A stretch of 64,000 nt of DNA from assembly GCF_030159955.1 (NCBI RefSeq), contig NZ_BSNK01000001.1, positions 1,550,001-1,614,000 on the forward strand, in the 5' to 3' direction. The stretch is from Algimonas ampicilliniresistens (GTDB lineage: Bacteria > Pseudomonadota > Alphaproteobacteria > Caulobacterales > Maricaulaceae). The notes beneath the pieces are model-generated. The model was not told the origin of the DNA, made no database searches, and saw only the letters and a list, made by a program, of their open reading frames with translations. Of the stretch, positions 8,224-16,859 are shown one piece after another. The translations under genes were made by a program, and so were the position numbers. Numbering within the stretch: position 1 is the stretch's first letter; every line of letters starts with the position of its first letter.

Positions 8224-9393
8224 ATGCTTAGACTCCCCGTTACAATCGCCCTTACCCTGTCCCTATCGACTCTGTCTGCTGTGACTGCCTCAGCGCAGTC
8301 TCTTAGCGCACCTACTGTTGGCTCTTCCTCTTCATATTCCGCTTCAACAGATATGGGTCGGTTTGTACCGAGACCCTCTATACCCACACAAATTGATTAC
8401 ACGGTCTGGGACCAATTGCTCAAAGAGATGGTCTATTATGCGGGACTAAGTCTTCGACAACGCGCGCCGAAACCCCTCCCCGTAGTTGGAACACGTTTCG
8501 TACACGGTCATGTTTCCCCCTATCGGCTCGAAGGCAACAGAGTCGTGTTCGAAACATTTGGCGATGAGTTTAAATCATACATCACAGACTATACGAATGA
8601 CCTCGTCAGGATCGGAAATCGCCTGGATCTTCCGGCTTTGTCCCGGAAAGAGCAGCTCTCTTACTGGCTCAACATTCACAATGCGTTGGTAATCCAAGCG
8701 ATTGCTGATCAATATCCAACCGGGGCTCCGTCCCGATTGAAAGGGGCTGATGGTCTTCCATTCCACGATACGAAACGCGTAACCATCCACGGTGTGGCGC
8801 TGTCTCTGCGCAATATCCGCGAAGACATAGTTTACCGAAATTGGTCAGACCCGATGGTCATTTACGGATTTTTCCACGGCGATATCGGATCTCCATCGAT
8901 CCAACGGAAAGCCTTCACTGCCGGAAACCTCGATGATACGCTTAGATTTTCCGCCAATGAGTTTGTGAATTCTCTCCGGGCGTTCCATCTTGATGGACGC
9001 AAAGCACGCATTTCGCGCCACTATCGGGATGCAGCCCCCTACCTCTTCCCAGATTTCGAGACTGATCTACGGAAACATTTATCTTCGCTTATGTCATCAG
9101 ATGTGCGCGATCAGTTAGAGGCATCCAATGGCACTCTAACGACCATGACTTACGAAAAGGCGACTGCGGATTTGACGAAAGGCGATGCGGATTGGCGCCC
9201 CATCAGCAATGTGCAGTCTCAAAGTCGTTTGGGCAACACAACCATATCATCTACCCTTCAACGAGCGATCTCGGAGCAACGTCAGAAAATGGATAAAATC
9301 CGTCAGCGTGGGCTTCTCGGATCGGTGACGATTACGGATATACAGACCGTCGATGAGGATACTGAAGAGCCTCAAGAGAGAGAATCTCCGTAG
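8224..9393 (+). CDS. Exported DUF547 domain protein
   Basis: A 389-aa protein starting at the ATG at 8224, chosen because an AGGGGG site directly precedes it and it gives a clear signal peptide ending near VTASAQ; a TTG at 8152 would run through the palindrome. The middle shows the DUF547 hallmark KEQLSYWLNIHNALVIQAI, followed by a conserved HDTKRVTIHGVALSLRNIRED-like region and YGFFHGDIGSP. DUF547 resembles papain/transglutaminase-like folds, but its activity is not established. The C-terminal 60 residues are polar and look disordered. It is exported, so it probably acts in the periplasm or outer envelope. Confidence 0.82.
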   Translation: MLRLPVTIALTLSLSTLSAVTASAQSLSAPTVGSSSSYSASTDMGRFVPRPSIPTQIDYTVWDQLLKEMVYYAGLSLRQRAPKPLPVVGTRFVHGHVSPYRLEGNRVVFETFGDEFKSYITDYTNDLVRIGNRLDLPALSRKEQLSYWLNIHNALVIQAIADQYPTGAPSRLKGADGLPFHDTKRVTIHGVALSLRNIREDIVYRNWSDPMVIYGFFHGDIGSPSIQRKAFTAGNLDDTLRFSANEFVNSLRAFHLDGRKARISRHYRDAAPYLFPDFETDLRKHLSSLMSSDVRDQLEASNGTLTTMTYEKATADLTKGDADWRPISNVQSQSRLGNTTISSTLQRAISEQRQKMDKIRQRGLLGSVTITDIQTVDEDTEEPQERESP

Positions 9394-9406
9394 CACCAGA
9401 CACAAA

Positions 9407-9434
9407 AAAGCCCCGGACTTTCGTCCAGGGCTTT
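9407..9434 (-). terminator. Terminator of the DUF1328 gene
   Basis: The stem AAAGCCC-c-GGAC / GTCC-a-GGGCTTT closes on a TTTC loop. On the minus strand it is followed by a run of T (AAAAAA at 9404-9409 on the plus strand), which fits intrinsic termination of the leftward gene ending at 9457. On the plus strand the T tract is poor, though the stem could also slow transcription from the DUF547 gene. Confidence 0.75.
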
Positions 9435-9456
9435 CTCACTTTGCTATTCAGCCAAT

Positions 9457-9621
9457 CTAAGCTTTGCGAACCAGGTGCATGATCAGTCCGATCACGAACA
9501 GCACGATAAACACGAAGAATAGAAGCTGTGCGATGCCAGATGCGGCACCAGCGATTCCGCCAAAACCGAGAACGGCGGCGACGATAGCGATTACAAAGAA
9601 AATGATGGCCCAACGAAGCAT
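9457..9621 (-). CDS. DUF1328 small membrane protein
   Basis: A 54-aa protein starting with [19 protein letters not shown], the DUF1328 (YtjA-like) pattern of two membrane helices joined by [13 protein letters not shown]. The ATG at 9621 is preceded by a GGGAGAG site and gives the usual family length; a longer frame starting at 9666 adds 15 unrelated residues. Its function is unknown. In other proteobacteria such genes are often linked with envelope or general stress. A good intrinsic terminator follows at 9407-9434, so it is probably monocistronic. Confidence 0.88.
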   Translation of the reverse strand: MLRWAIIFFVIAIVAAVLGFGGIAGAASGIAQLLFFVFIVLFVIGLIMHLVRKA

Positions 9622-9740
9622 TGGTCTCTCCCAGAAAATGTTCAAGCGATATTGCTCTTGTTTCATTAACGGTCGGACAGGCTAATTCGTTCCCATCATT
9701 TCAATGATTTTAAGCTTGCCGCTCAATCGTCTTGTGCGGC

Positions 9741-10130
9741 CTATTCGTCATCCATATCCGGCTCTGGATTCATTTCCATAGGATCGACTGGCTTGGTCAG
9801 CATTTCAGTTGATGTCAGAAGACCGTCCTTATCATGATCCAATTCGGTGAAACGCGTCTTGTATTTCCCGGATAGAATAAGCGTTCGGGCATCCACATCA
9901 CCCGCGTCGGCGAGTGCAACCGTAAAGCTTTTGAACTCGTCCACGTTGAGCATGCCGTCTTCGTCAATATCGGCGGACACCATGAACGTCCTCACCTGCT
10001 CTTGCGTGACGACCGTTTCTGCGCGGAGCGCATCTGACGTGTCCATATCGTCTTGAGCGTATGCGACTGAAGCTGTGCAAAGCGCGGCCAAAAGAACCGT
10101 GTCTGTGATTAGTTTAGTTGGAAAAGGCAT
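9741..10130 (-). CDS. Exported EF-hand calcium-binding protein
   Basis: A 129-aa protein with a signal peptide (cleavage likely after SVAYAQ, residue 26) and two canonical EF-hand loops: D54-IDEDGMLNVD-E65 and D98-HDKDGLLTST-E109. Both loops have the acidic residues at positions 1, 3, 5 and 12 and the central glycine, so calcium binding is well supported. The tail is rich in Asp, Glu, Met and Pro. An AAGGAGAGAG site precedes the ATG. It may be a periplasmic calcium buffer or sensor; the partner is unknown. Confidence 0.85.
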   Translation of the reverse strand: MPFPTKLITDTVLLAALCTASVAYAQDDMDTSDALRAETVVTQEQVRTFMVSADIDEDGMLNVDEFKSFTVALADAGDVDARTLILSGKYKTRFTELDHDKDGLLTSTEMLTKPVDPMEMNPEPDMDDE

Positions 10131-10366
10131 GTCTCTCTCCTTGATTGGTCGATGCCGTCACCCCCAAGCGATGAGACAGACGTGGGGGCATTCGAACCAG
10201 AGCTCAACTTACCAGCATTTCATGATTTCGACGGGCTGACATGGCCATATTCCGGTCGCATTCAGCACCTCATGCCCATTGTCCTACGCCCTGTGATTGT
10301 CCAAAATCGCCATGATCCTGTAAGGTCATGGTAAGGCAACATTACAAATCCTTCTGCGAGGCCACT
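10131..10366. other. Intergenic region between divergent genes
   Basis: These 236 bases separate the leftward EF-hand gene from the rightward SRPBCC gene and must hold both promoters. A 60-codon open frame at 10152-10334 is present but has no ribosome site and no recognisable protein, so it is not called. No clear operator, hairpin or RNA was seen. Confidence 0.5.
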
Positions 10367-10885
10367 ATGAAACTGATACATGCGATTCTCGGACTCGGTT
10401 CGGTCCTGTCGACGGGCACTACGGCCAATGCTCAACTTCGACCCATGATCTATGAAGAGATAACGGTAGACGCAAACCAGGCTGACGTCTTTTCAGACTG
10501 GACGACTGCTGACGGCATCGAGGCATTCTTTGCGCCGCAAGCCACCATCGAAGCCAAGCCTGGCGGGATGTATGAGCTCTGCTTCTCGCTAGAGGCCCCG
10601 AAAGGGTCATGCGGCAATGATGACGGTCGGATATTAGCGATCCAACCCGACGAGATGCTCAGTTTCACTTGGGCCATGCCGCCCTATATGCCAGAGATCC
10701 GCCCGCATCTAACGACGGTGCAAATCCTGTTTGAGCCTGTCGATGCCGACACAACGCGCGTGCGCCTCTTCCATACGGGTTTCGGCATCGGCGAGGATTG
10801 GGATCAAGGCCGCAACTATTTCGTCAAAACTTGGCCGGCCGTTCTGGAACTCTATCGCGATTCAAAAGCTATTTCTGGACTTTGA
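10367..10885 (+). CDS. Exported SRPBCC/AHSA1-like protein
   Basis: A 172-aa protein starting at the ATG at 10367 (GAGG site at 10357-10360), which gives a signal peptide ending near TTANAQ. The body has the SRPBCC pattern of AHSA1-like START-fold proteins: the opening YEEITVDANQADVFSDWTTA, the FFAPQATIEAKPGGMYEL segment and the TTVQILFEPVDADTTRVRL strand region. Such proteins bind hydrophobic ligands in a deep cavity; a signal peptide on this family is seen in some marine bacteria. The ligand is unknown. Its 3' end overlaps the convergent exbD-like gene by 17 nt. Confidence 0.78.
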   Translation: MKLIHAILGLGSVLSTGTTANAQLRPMIYEEITVDANQADVFSDWTTADGIEAFFAPQATIEAKPGGMYELCFSLEAPKGSCGNDDGRILAIQPDEMLSFTWAMPPYMPEIRPHLTTVQILFEPVDADTTRVRLFHTGFGIGEDWDQGRNYFVKTWPAVLELYRDSKAISGL

Positions 10886-11264
10886 TCGAAACAGGAATCG
10901 ATGCCGCGTCCATTTGATCCTTCAAGAACACAACCGCATCGACACTCGTCCCTGATTGAGCATGAACCGAAACAATCGCTTCGGGTGCTTGCGCACGCAA
11001 GGTTTGAACGCGAGACGGAATGGCTATCAGATTAACGCGGGTTCCATCAATGAAAGCTCCATCAAGCGCATCCAGTTGGACAAGGATCGTCTGAACAGAG
11101 CTTCCCGGCGGATTAGTGTTCGGCGTTTCCGCCAAAGCGAGACCCGACTCATTAAGGAACACCGCCGACACTATGAAGAAAATCAACATTATGAATACCA
11201 GATCCAACATCGGCGTCATGTCGACTGCGGCTTCGTCTTCTCGTCTTCGCAACTGTCGCCTCAT
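10869..11264 (-). CDS. ExbD/TolR-family protein without adjacent ExbB
   Basis: A 131-aa protein with a basic cytoplasmic N terminus, one membrane helix starting MTPMLDLVFIMLIFFIV and a periplasmic C-terminal domain. Asp21 in the helix matches the conserved proton-channel aspartate of ExbD/TolR. The start at 11264 is preferred over the Met at 11267 because an AGGAGGG site at 11269-11275 is too close to the latter. These proteins normally work with an ExbB/TolQ motor subunit and TonB/TolA, but neither neighbour encodes one, so its partner must be elsewhere. The family assignment is secure; the substrate system is not. Confidence 0.85.
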   Translation of the reverse strand: MRRQLRRREDEAAVDMTPMLDLVFIMLIFFIVSAVFLNESGLALAETPNTNPPGSSVQTILVQLDALDGAFIDGTRVNLIAIPSRVQTLRAQAPEAIVSVHAQSGTSVDAVVFLKDQMDAASIPVSIKVQK

Positions 11265-11320
11265 CATACCCTCCTATTTCATAGGATAGTATAACATATC
11301 ATCGCAAATAAGGGAAGTTT

Positions 11321-13006
11321 CTACTCTGGACTAAACGGATCGATCGTTCTCGGTGCTTTGTTTGGTGCTGTGTAGACGACAGACCCGTCTGTCATGGCGA
11401 GGCGGTAGCCCTCACCTTCCAAAATCATCATCTCGCCATCGCGACGTGAGCTCATCTTGGTCAAAGGTAAGCCTTCGAAAAACGTCCGCACTTTCGCGCT
11501 AGTCCGCCAGAGGCGGTCACGAGAGCGTTGGTCTTCACTCGAAAGATCCGACGTTGGCGCATTATTTTGCCAACCAAAATACCATTCAACCCCCGTCGCG
11601 CCGCCAAGCAAGGATGGCCACAAAACCGTTAGAATTTCATCGCGCCGATCAACGTCTGCATCAGGCCGCGCCCCAAACTCCCAGCCGAGGGGCTCATCAA
11701 CAGACACCATCCAAGGGCGATCAGCGGCAGCTGAGCGCTGCGTCCATTCCATAGCCTTGTCGAAATAGTTGTGATGCGCCTGAAGGCTGATACCGGAGAA
11801 GCTCGGATGGCCGAGTTTCGGCCCGTAAATTGCTTCTTCTTCGTCGGGCCAGTTATGACTAACGACGGCATGGTCTCGGTAGTCGAGCTGATCAATATAG
11901 TCTGCAAAAGCCATACGCTGAACCGGACTTGTGGGCTGCCGATATGGATCATCGCCTGAATTACCGGCAACGCCATTTTCCTCGCCCAGATTCCAAATGA
12001 TCATTGGTAAGTGGCCAAAGCGTGCCACCATCTCACGGTAAAAGAGTTTACGGGACGGGGCAAAACCCTCGCCGATGGTTAGGCCGTCATGGGCTTCGAA
12101 AAAGCTCTCATTCTCAGTCTCAGTGAAGAAGAAGTGGATCGCAACGCCGCGTTCATTCGCGTGCTCGAAGACCGTTCGCCACTGCGCGAGCTTAGAGACA
12201 TCAAAAACGTAGGGATCATCATGCGATACCCATGGCGACACGTCCCAGCCATCGCCGTGAATATTCATTGCAACGAGATATTGCGAATTAACGCCGACCT
12301 CTTCGTAATAGTTGAATAGACCGAGGAGCGCCGCACCCTTGCCATTCCCCCATGCTGGATCATCCGGGCGGGCATCCTTCAAATGCGGTTCAAACGCGTG
12401 AAGCTGATCCTTAGCAAGTGCTGGGAACGGAGTCCCCCCCGCATCATAGGTTCCGTCAAAGTCAGCGTAAGCAAGGATGTTTTCTGGCGATCCCGCTCCT
12501 GTTTTGACGAAGGGAGCATCCCCTTGTTCCAGATACCGCGTCGCCCCTTGGGTCAAGGTTAGGCGTCTCTTCGTTAGGGCTACATCAGAGCCGTCTATGA
12601 ATGTCACCTGCCGCGACCTGACTCGGTCGCCGTCGCAACCGTCCAGCGCCACGTTTGTCCCGGAGCAGAAATACTGCGTAACATCGTGCGAACCCGGCTG
12701 CTCAAGAACCAGATTGGCCCGCCACAGCGATCCGCGATTCGCCCCGCTATTCGCAGCGTCGCCATCGGCAGCGAAATAGCCTTCGACCCTCGTTTTCTCA
12801 CCAGAACCTTTGTGAGTGACCTCCAGCCAGTAACGGTAATCCGTGAAGGTCGACGCTGACTCTCCAACCTCTGGCCCACGATAGTCCATAGTGAAAACCG
12901 AGGCTGTCTCGACCTCTATCACGTCGTTCGACAATGGTACGGCGTTTGGTCCAATTTGAGCGCACCCAAAGAGGGCACCAATCATGACGACTGAAAACTG
13001 TCTCAT
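11321..13006 (-). CDS. DUF5060 glycoside-hydrolase-like lipoprotein
   Basis: A 561-aa exported protein. The N terminus MRQFSVVMIGALFGCAQ ends in a likely lipobox Cys. Residues about 40-115 form a DUF5060 beta-sandwich (FTDYRYWLEVTH, VEGYFAADGDAANSGA, SLWRANLVLEQPG). The rest is a TIM-barrel of the GH-A clan type with IIWNLGEENG, where the glutamate is the probable acid/base, and MVSVDEPLGW, which holds another conserved acid. FVKTGAGSPENILAYADFDGT is a hallmark of this group. Such enzymes occur in marine bacteria that use algal polysaccharides, but the substrate cannot be read from the sequence. The start overlaps the stop of the IscU-like gene by 4 nt. Confidence 0.82.
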   Translation of the reverse strand: MRQFSVVMIGALFGCAQIGPNAVPLSNDVIEVETASVFTMDYRGPEVGESASTFTDYRYWLEVTHKGSGEKTRVEGYFAADGDAANSGANRGSLWRANLVLEQPGSHDVTQYFCSGTNVALDGCDGDRVRSRQVTFIDGSDVALTKRRLTLTQGATRYLEQGDAPFVKTGAGSPENILAYADFDGTYDAGGTPFPALAKDQLHAFEPHLKDARPDDPAWGNGKGAALLGLFNYYEEVGVNSQYLVAMNIHGDGWDVSPWVSHDDPYVFDVSKLAQWRTVFEHANERGVAIHFFFTETENESFFEAHDGLTIGEGFAPSRKLFYREMVARFGHLPMIIWNLGEENGVAGNSGDDPYRQPTSPVQRMAFADYIDQLDYRDHAVVSHNWPDEEEAIYGPKLGHPSFSGISLQAHHNYFDKAMEWTQRSAAADRPWMVSVDEPLGWEFGARPDADVDRRDEILTVLWPSLLGGATGVEWYFGWQNNAPTSDLSSEDQRSRDRLWRTSAKVRTFFEGLPLTKMSSRRDGEMMILEGEGYRLAMTDGSVVYTAPNKAPRTIDPFSPE

Positions 13007-13437
13007 GTCTTCCCCATAGCTATTTCGACAGCCTCAACCGCCGCCTCAAACGCTAACATCGTGCTCTGATGACGGGCCGGATAGGCGCGAACCCCTTCCA
13101 ATAGTACAAGCCGGCCAAACCGTCCTGTTGGCGCAGGTCCGTCATCCTTTAACATCGCGCGGAGACCATCCCGTGCCTCTATCAACGCCGCCAAGGTCGA
13201 CCCGACGATCTGTTCTTTGAGGATCGCCGCGCTTGCTTGCCCCAGCGCGCACGCTTGGACACGCAGGGCCACATCGGAAATCTCATCGCCATTCATTGCG
13301 ATATCAATCTCGACCCATGATCCACACATTTTGCTGACCTTGCGGGCCGTGCCGTCAGGATGATCGAGCGCCTTATTTTCCAGCGTGCTGGAGAGCGTCA
13401 AAATGTCCGTACTGTATAGGCTACCGAGCATGGCCAT
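13003..13437 (-). CDS. IscU/NifU-like Fe-S scaffold protein
   Basis: A 144-aa protein of the IscU/SufU scaffold superfamily, recognisable from KMCGSWVEIDI with Cys38, QACALGQASAAIL with Cys63 and the helix GLRAMLKDDGPAP. Canonical scaffolds have a third cysteine near the end; here the equivalent stretch is YPARHQSTMLAF, with His123 and Ser125 and no cysteine. Alphaproteobacteria carry a subfamily of such proteins, so this is probably a family trait rather than a broken gene. It may carry a cluster or zinc with altered ligands (inference). It is translationally coupled to the glycoside-hydrolase-like gene, a surprising partner. Confidence 0.78.
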   Translation of the reverse strand: MAMLGSLYSTDILTLSSTLENKALDHPDGTARKVSKMCGSWVEIDIAMNGDEISDVALRVQACALGQASAAILKEQIVGSTLAALIEARDGLRAMLKDDGPAPTGRFGRLVLLEGVRAYPARHQSTMLAFEAAVEAVEIAMGKT

Positions 13438-13517
13438 CGTTTAGGCATAGCATCGGCTGAGGTAAACCACCCCGAACCCTCGCCACGCCTTGGCGTTGCC
13501 CCTATGTTCCAGTCAGT

Positions 13518-15878
13518 ATGAGCCGTTCCGATTCGTTCCGACCTGCGCCGCCTGCGCCAACCCAATCAGGCTCGATCTCCGCACGCGCGATGCCTGTGCG
13601 GTCCGTCAGCACAGATGCCGACTATCTTTCTGGGCTGAACCCGGAACAACTCGAAGCAGTAATGAGTACGGATGGGCCGCTCTTGGTCCTCGCCGGAGCT
13701 GGCACCGGTAAAACGCGCGTTCTCACCACACGGCTGGCGCATATCCTCAATAACCGTCTCGCTTACCCAAGTCAGATTTTGTCCGTCACCTTTACCAACA
13801 AGGCTGCGCGGGAAATGCGCGAACGGGTCGGGAAGACGATGGGCGAAGAGGTTGAAGGTCTGCCTTGGCTCGGGACATTTCACTCCATCGCTGCGAAAAT
13901 ACTCCGCATCCACTCCGAGTTGGTCAATTTGAAATCCAGCTTCACCATTCTTGATACGGATGACCAAATACGTTTGCTGAAGCAAATTATCAAAGCCGCC
14001 GGCATTGACGAAAAACGCTGGACGGCGCGCTATCTTGCCGCACTGATTGATGGCTGGAAGAATAAGGGGCTAACCCCGGACAAGCTCGGCGCAGATGATG
14101 GCTTCGCCTTTGCTGATGGCAAAGGGATTGAACTCTATAAGACCTATCAGAGCCGCCTCACCGTACTGAACGCCGTCGATTTTGGCGACTTGCTGCTCCA
14201 CAATATCACGATCTTCCAGAAACATCCGGACGTATTGAAACGCTATCACGAACGCTTCCGCTACCTGTTGGTGGATGAGTATCAGGATACGAATGTCGCG
14301 CAGTATCTTTGGCTCAGACTACTGGCGCAGGGCTCTAACAATGTCTGCTGCGTGGGCGATGATGATCAGTCCATCTATGGTTGGCGCGGCGCAGAAGTTG
14401 ATAACATTCTGCGGTTTGAGCAGGATTTCCCAGGTGCAAAGGTCATCCGCCTAGAACGAAATTACCGCTCTACCGAACATATTCTGGGGGCCGCTTCGGG
14501 GCTAATCGCCGCCAATAAAGACCGTCTTGGTAAGACGCTCTGGACCGAGGATGCAGGTGGCCACAAGGTCAGCGTCACAGGTGTCTGGGATGGCCCGGCC
14601 GAAGCGCGCATCATTGCGGGCGAGATCGAGAATTGGAAATCCAAAGGCCGATCCTATAATGATGTCGCGATCCTCGTACGCGCATCCCGGCAGATGCGAA
14701 ATTTCGAGGAACGGTTCATCCAACTCGGTCTTCCATACCGTGTCATTGGCGGGCCCCGCTTCTTCGAGCGGGCGGAAATCCGCGATGCCCACGCCTATCT
14801 TCGTGTGTTGCGCTCGGATACGGATGACCTCGCTTTCGAACGTATCGTCAACACACCTAAGCGCGGCATTGGTGCCACCAGCATTAGCAAATTGCAGCAA
14901 GCGGCGCGTTCGATGAATGTGTCACTGGAACATGCGACCCGGACGATCATTCGTACTGATGAAATCCGCGGCAAGGCCCGCTCGGCGCTTCGTGCTTTTT
15001 TGCTCGACGTGGACCGCTGGCGCCGCGAAGCGGAAGACACCAAACATACAGAAATGGCCGAACGCATCCTCGACGAGTCGGGCTACACCCAGATGTGGCG
15101 CGACAATAAAGATGCGAAATCCCAAGGCCGATTAGACAACCTCAAAGAGCTCATCATCGCCATGGGCGAGTTCGACACGCTCGAAGCGTATATGGAACAT
15201 GTCAGCCTCGTTCTGGATGTGGAATCAGGACCACAGGAAGACGAAATCAGCCTCATGACGCTCCACTCCGCCAAAGGGTTAGAGTTCCCGCTCGTCTTCC
15301 TACCCGGTTGGGAGGAAGGCACATTTCCGAGCCAGCGCTCTTTGGACGAAAGCGGGATGGCGGGTTTAGAAGAAGAACGCCGACTTGCCTATGTCGGCAT
15401 CACCCGAGCTCGTGAAATGGCGAAAATTTATTTCGCTGCCAATCGTCAAGTCTATGGGTCTTGGCAATCCTCTCTACCCTCACGCTTTGTCGATGAACTC
15501 CCGATCCAGCACGTGGATGTGGAAAGCGAAGCCGGGCAATATAACCCGTCACGGATCACCGATCGCGTGCAGGAAGATTTTGGACGAAGCTTCGCTCGCG
15601 CGCAAGATTCAGGGCGCACATCACCGGGTTGGCAACGCTTCCAGAAAAATAAGGATCAGAGATTCGGCCGCGCCCCCAAGGATATTGAAGGTCACGCCGT
15701 GCGCCGCCCAGCCAAAGGCAAGGTTTCGAATTATAATGTCGGTGAGCGGGTCTTCCACACCAAGTTCGGCTATGGGGCCGTTCTAGAAACCGACGGCACC
15801 AAGCTCACTGTCGACTTCGAAAAGGCCGGCGAAAAAATGGTACTGGACGGTTTCGTGCAACGCGCCTCTGAGGTTTAG
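13518..15878 (+). CDS. uvrD: UvrD/PcrA-type superfamily 1 DNA helicase
   Basis: A 786-aa 3'-5' helicase. Motif I (Walker A) is AGAGTGKT at residues 59-66; later motifs include TFTNKAAREM, VDEYQDTN (motif II), GDDDQSIYGWRGA (motif III), RNYRST (motif IV), TLHSAKGLEFPLVF (motif V) and EERRLAYVGITRA (motif VI). The C terminus ends in the Tudor-like GERVFHTKFGYGAVLE segment typical of PcrA/UvrD. It unwinds DNA in repair and removes stalled complexes. About 35 polar residues precede the helicase core. prmA follows 4 nt downstream and is likely co-transcribed. The symbol could equally be pcrA. Confidence 0.95.
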   Translation: MSRSDSFRPAPPAPTQSGSISARAMPVRSVSTDADYLSGLNPEQLEAVMSTDGPLLVLAGAGTGKTRVLTTRLAHILNNRLAYPSQILSVTFTNKAAREMRERVGKTMGEEVEGLPWLGTFHSIAAKILRIHSELVNLKSSFTILDTDDQIRLLKQIIKAAGIDEKRWTARYLAALIDGWKNKGLTPDKLGADDGFAFADGKGIELYKTYQSRLTVLNAVDFGDLLLHNITIFQKHPDVLKRYHERFRYLLVDEYQDTNVAQYLWLRLLAQGSNNVCCVGDDDQSIYGWRGAEVDNILRFEQDFPGAKVIRLERNYRSTEHILGAASGLIAANKDRLGKTLWTEDAGGHKVSVTGVWDGPAEARIIAGEIENWKSKGRSYNDVAILVRASRQMRNFEERFIQLGLPYRVIGGPRFFERAEIRDAHAYLRVLRSDTDDLAFERIVNTPKRGIGATSISKLQQAARSMNVSLEHATRTIIRTDEIRGKARSALRAFLLDVDRWRREAEDTKHTEMAERILDESGYTQMWRDNKDAKSQGRLDNLKELIIAMGEFDTLEAYMEHVSLVLDVESGPQEDEISLMTLHSAKGLEFPLVFLPGWEEGTFPSQRSLDESGMAGLEEERRLAYVGITRAREMAKIYFAANRQVYGSWQSSLPSRFVDELPIQHVDVESEAGQYNPSRITDRVQEDFGRSFARAQDSGRTSPGWQRFQKNKDQRFGRAPKDIEGHAVRRPAKGKVSNYNVGERVFHTKFGYGAVLETDGTKLTVDFEKAGEKMVLDGFVQRASEV

Positions 15879-15882
15879 CCTG

Positions 15883-16734
15883 ATGTCATCCCCCTTCGCC
15901 CTGACCGTTCTCGCGCTACGCAATGTCGGATATGATATTGCCGAGCAGTTAGGTTTTGACGATCTTACAGAAGCGCTGGCCGTTTCAATTTTTGACAACG
16001 GTCCAGACACTGTCAGCGTTCAAGCGCTGTACGAAGGGGAAGCAGAAGCCAAAATGGCACGTAACCAACTCCCACCGGAGCTTGAAGCCAGTGTTGCGCA
16101 ACTGCCTGATACGGATTGGGTTGGGCTGAGCCAGTCGGGCCTACCGCCGATCCATGCCGGACGGTTTGTCGTTCACGGCAGCCATGATGCGCCCAATGTT
16201 GACGGAAAGACTCCCATCCTCGTCGACGCCGGACAAGCCTTTGGCACGGGCCATCACGGCACGACGAAAGGCTGTCTGCTGATGCTCGATGCGCTTGAAG
16301 CGGAAGGCCGTCAGCCAACAAGCATTCTCGATTTAGGAACGGGAGCCGGTATTCTAGCGATTGCAGCGGCAAAGCTCTGGCCGACCGCGGACCTCTTAGC
16401 GACGGATATTGATCCAATTGCGGTGGACGTGGCGGACCAGAATGCCGAATTGAACGACACTCAATTTGATAGCCTTGCCGCCGATGGGTTTCACGCCCCT
16501 CAATTAAAGGGTCTCCAGTTCGACCTCATCATCGCCAATATTTTGGCAGGACCCTTGAGAGAACTCGCCCCAGATATTGAGTCCGCGATGAAGCCTGGCG
16601 CAATCGCGGTTCTCTCAGGCATTCTCGACGAACAGGCTGAATGGGTGGCAGAGGCTTTTAGGGCCTGCGGCCTCTCAGTGATGACAAAGCCCAGCCTCGA
16701 CGGCTGGACTTCATTGCTCGCGACGAGAGTCTAG
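15883..16734 (+). CDS. prmA: Ribosomal protein L11 methyltransferase
   Basis: A 283-aa protein with the PrmA layout: an N-terminal substrate-recognition domain, then the signature DAGQAFGTGHHGTTKGCL and a SAM-binding motif ILDLGTGAGILAIAA near residue 147. The catalytic-domain strand DLIIANILAGPLRELAPD carries the conserved N-I-L-A. It trimethylates ribosomal protein L11. The start is the ATG 4 nt after uvrD. Its last codons overlap, tail to tail, the 3' end of the tiny leftward gene at 16731. Confidence 0.93.
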   Translation: MSSPFALTVLALRNVGYDIAEQLGFDDLTEALAVSIFDNGPDTVSVQALYEGEAEAKMARNQLPPELEASVAQLPDTDWVGLSQSGLPPIHAGRFVVHGSHDAPNVDGKTPILVDAGQAFGTGHHGTTKGCLLMLDALEAEGRQPTSILDLGTGAGILAIAAAKLWPTADLLATDIDPIAVDVADQNAELNDTQFDSLAADGFHAPQLKGLQFDLIIANILAGPLRELAPDIESAMKPGAIAVLSGILDEQAEWVAEAFRACGLSVMTKPSLDGWTSLLATRV

Positions 16735-16859
16735 AAGTTCCGAACGTTACGACGTGCCCGACGTTTGATACGGCGAGACAGGAGGCGGGGACTGCTCGGC
16801 AGACGACCAAGGGGGGTCGATGTTTCGAGAAGCGTTTTGGTATCGAATGAATAGGCCAT
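16731..16859 (-). CDS. Tiny arginine-rich protein, paralog of the next
   Basis: A 42-aa frame on the minus strand reading MAYSFDTKTL at its N terminus and RLLSRRIKRRARRNVR near its C terminus. It shares M-x-Y-x-F-D at the start and R-L-L-x-R-R-x-x-R-x-x-R-R-A-x-R near the end with the 45-aa frame at 17071-17208, although the middles differ. Retention of both ends with divergent DNA between them argues that both are translated. The product is strongly basic, with no membrane segment or cysteine, so nucleic-acid, ribosome or acidic-partner binding is possible (inference). The ribosome site is weak (GAAAG). A 7-bp hairpin (16880-16905) lies in its leader. I do not recognise the family. Confidence 0.6.
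   Translation of the reverse strand: MAYSFDTKTLLETSTPLGRLPSSPRLLSRRIKRRARRNVRNF

Noticed and set aside
10152-10334. 60-codon open frame between the EF-hand and SRPBCC genes
   Set aside because: No ribosome site, no recognisable domain and an overlap with the next gene's leader; probably chance.
13521-13540. GTTC-x6-GTTC resembling an alphaproteobacterial LexA box at uvrD
   Set aside because: The spacing is six rather than seven and it lies inside the coding region after the start codon.
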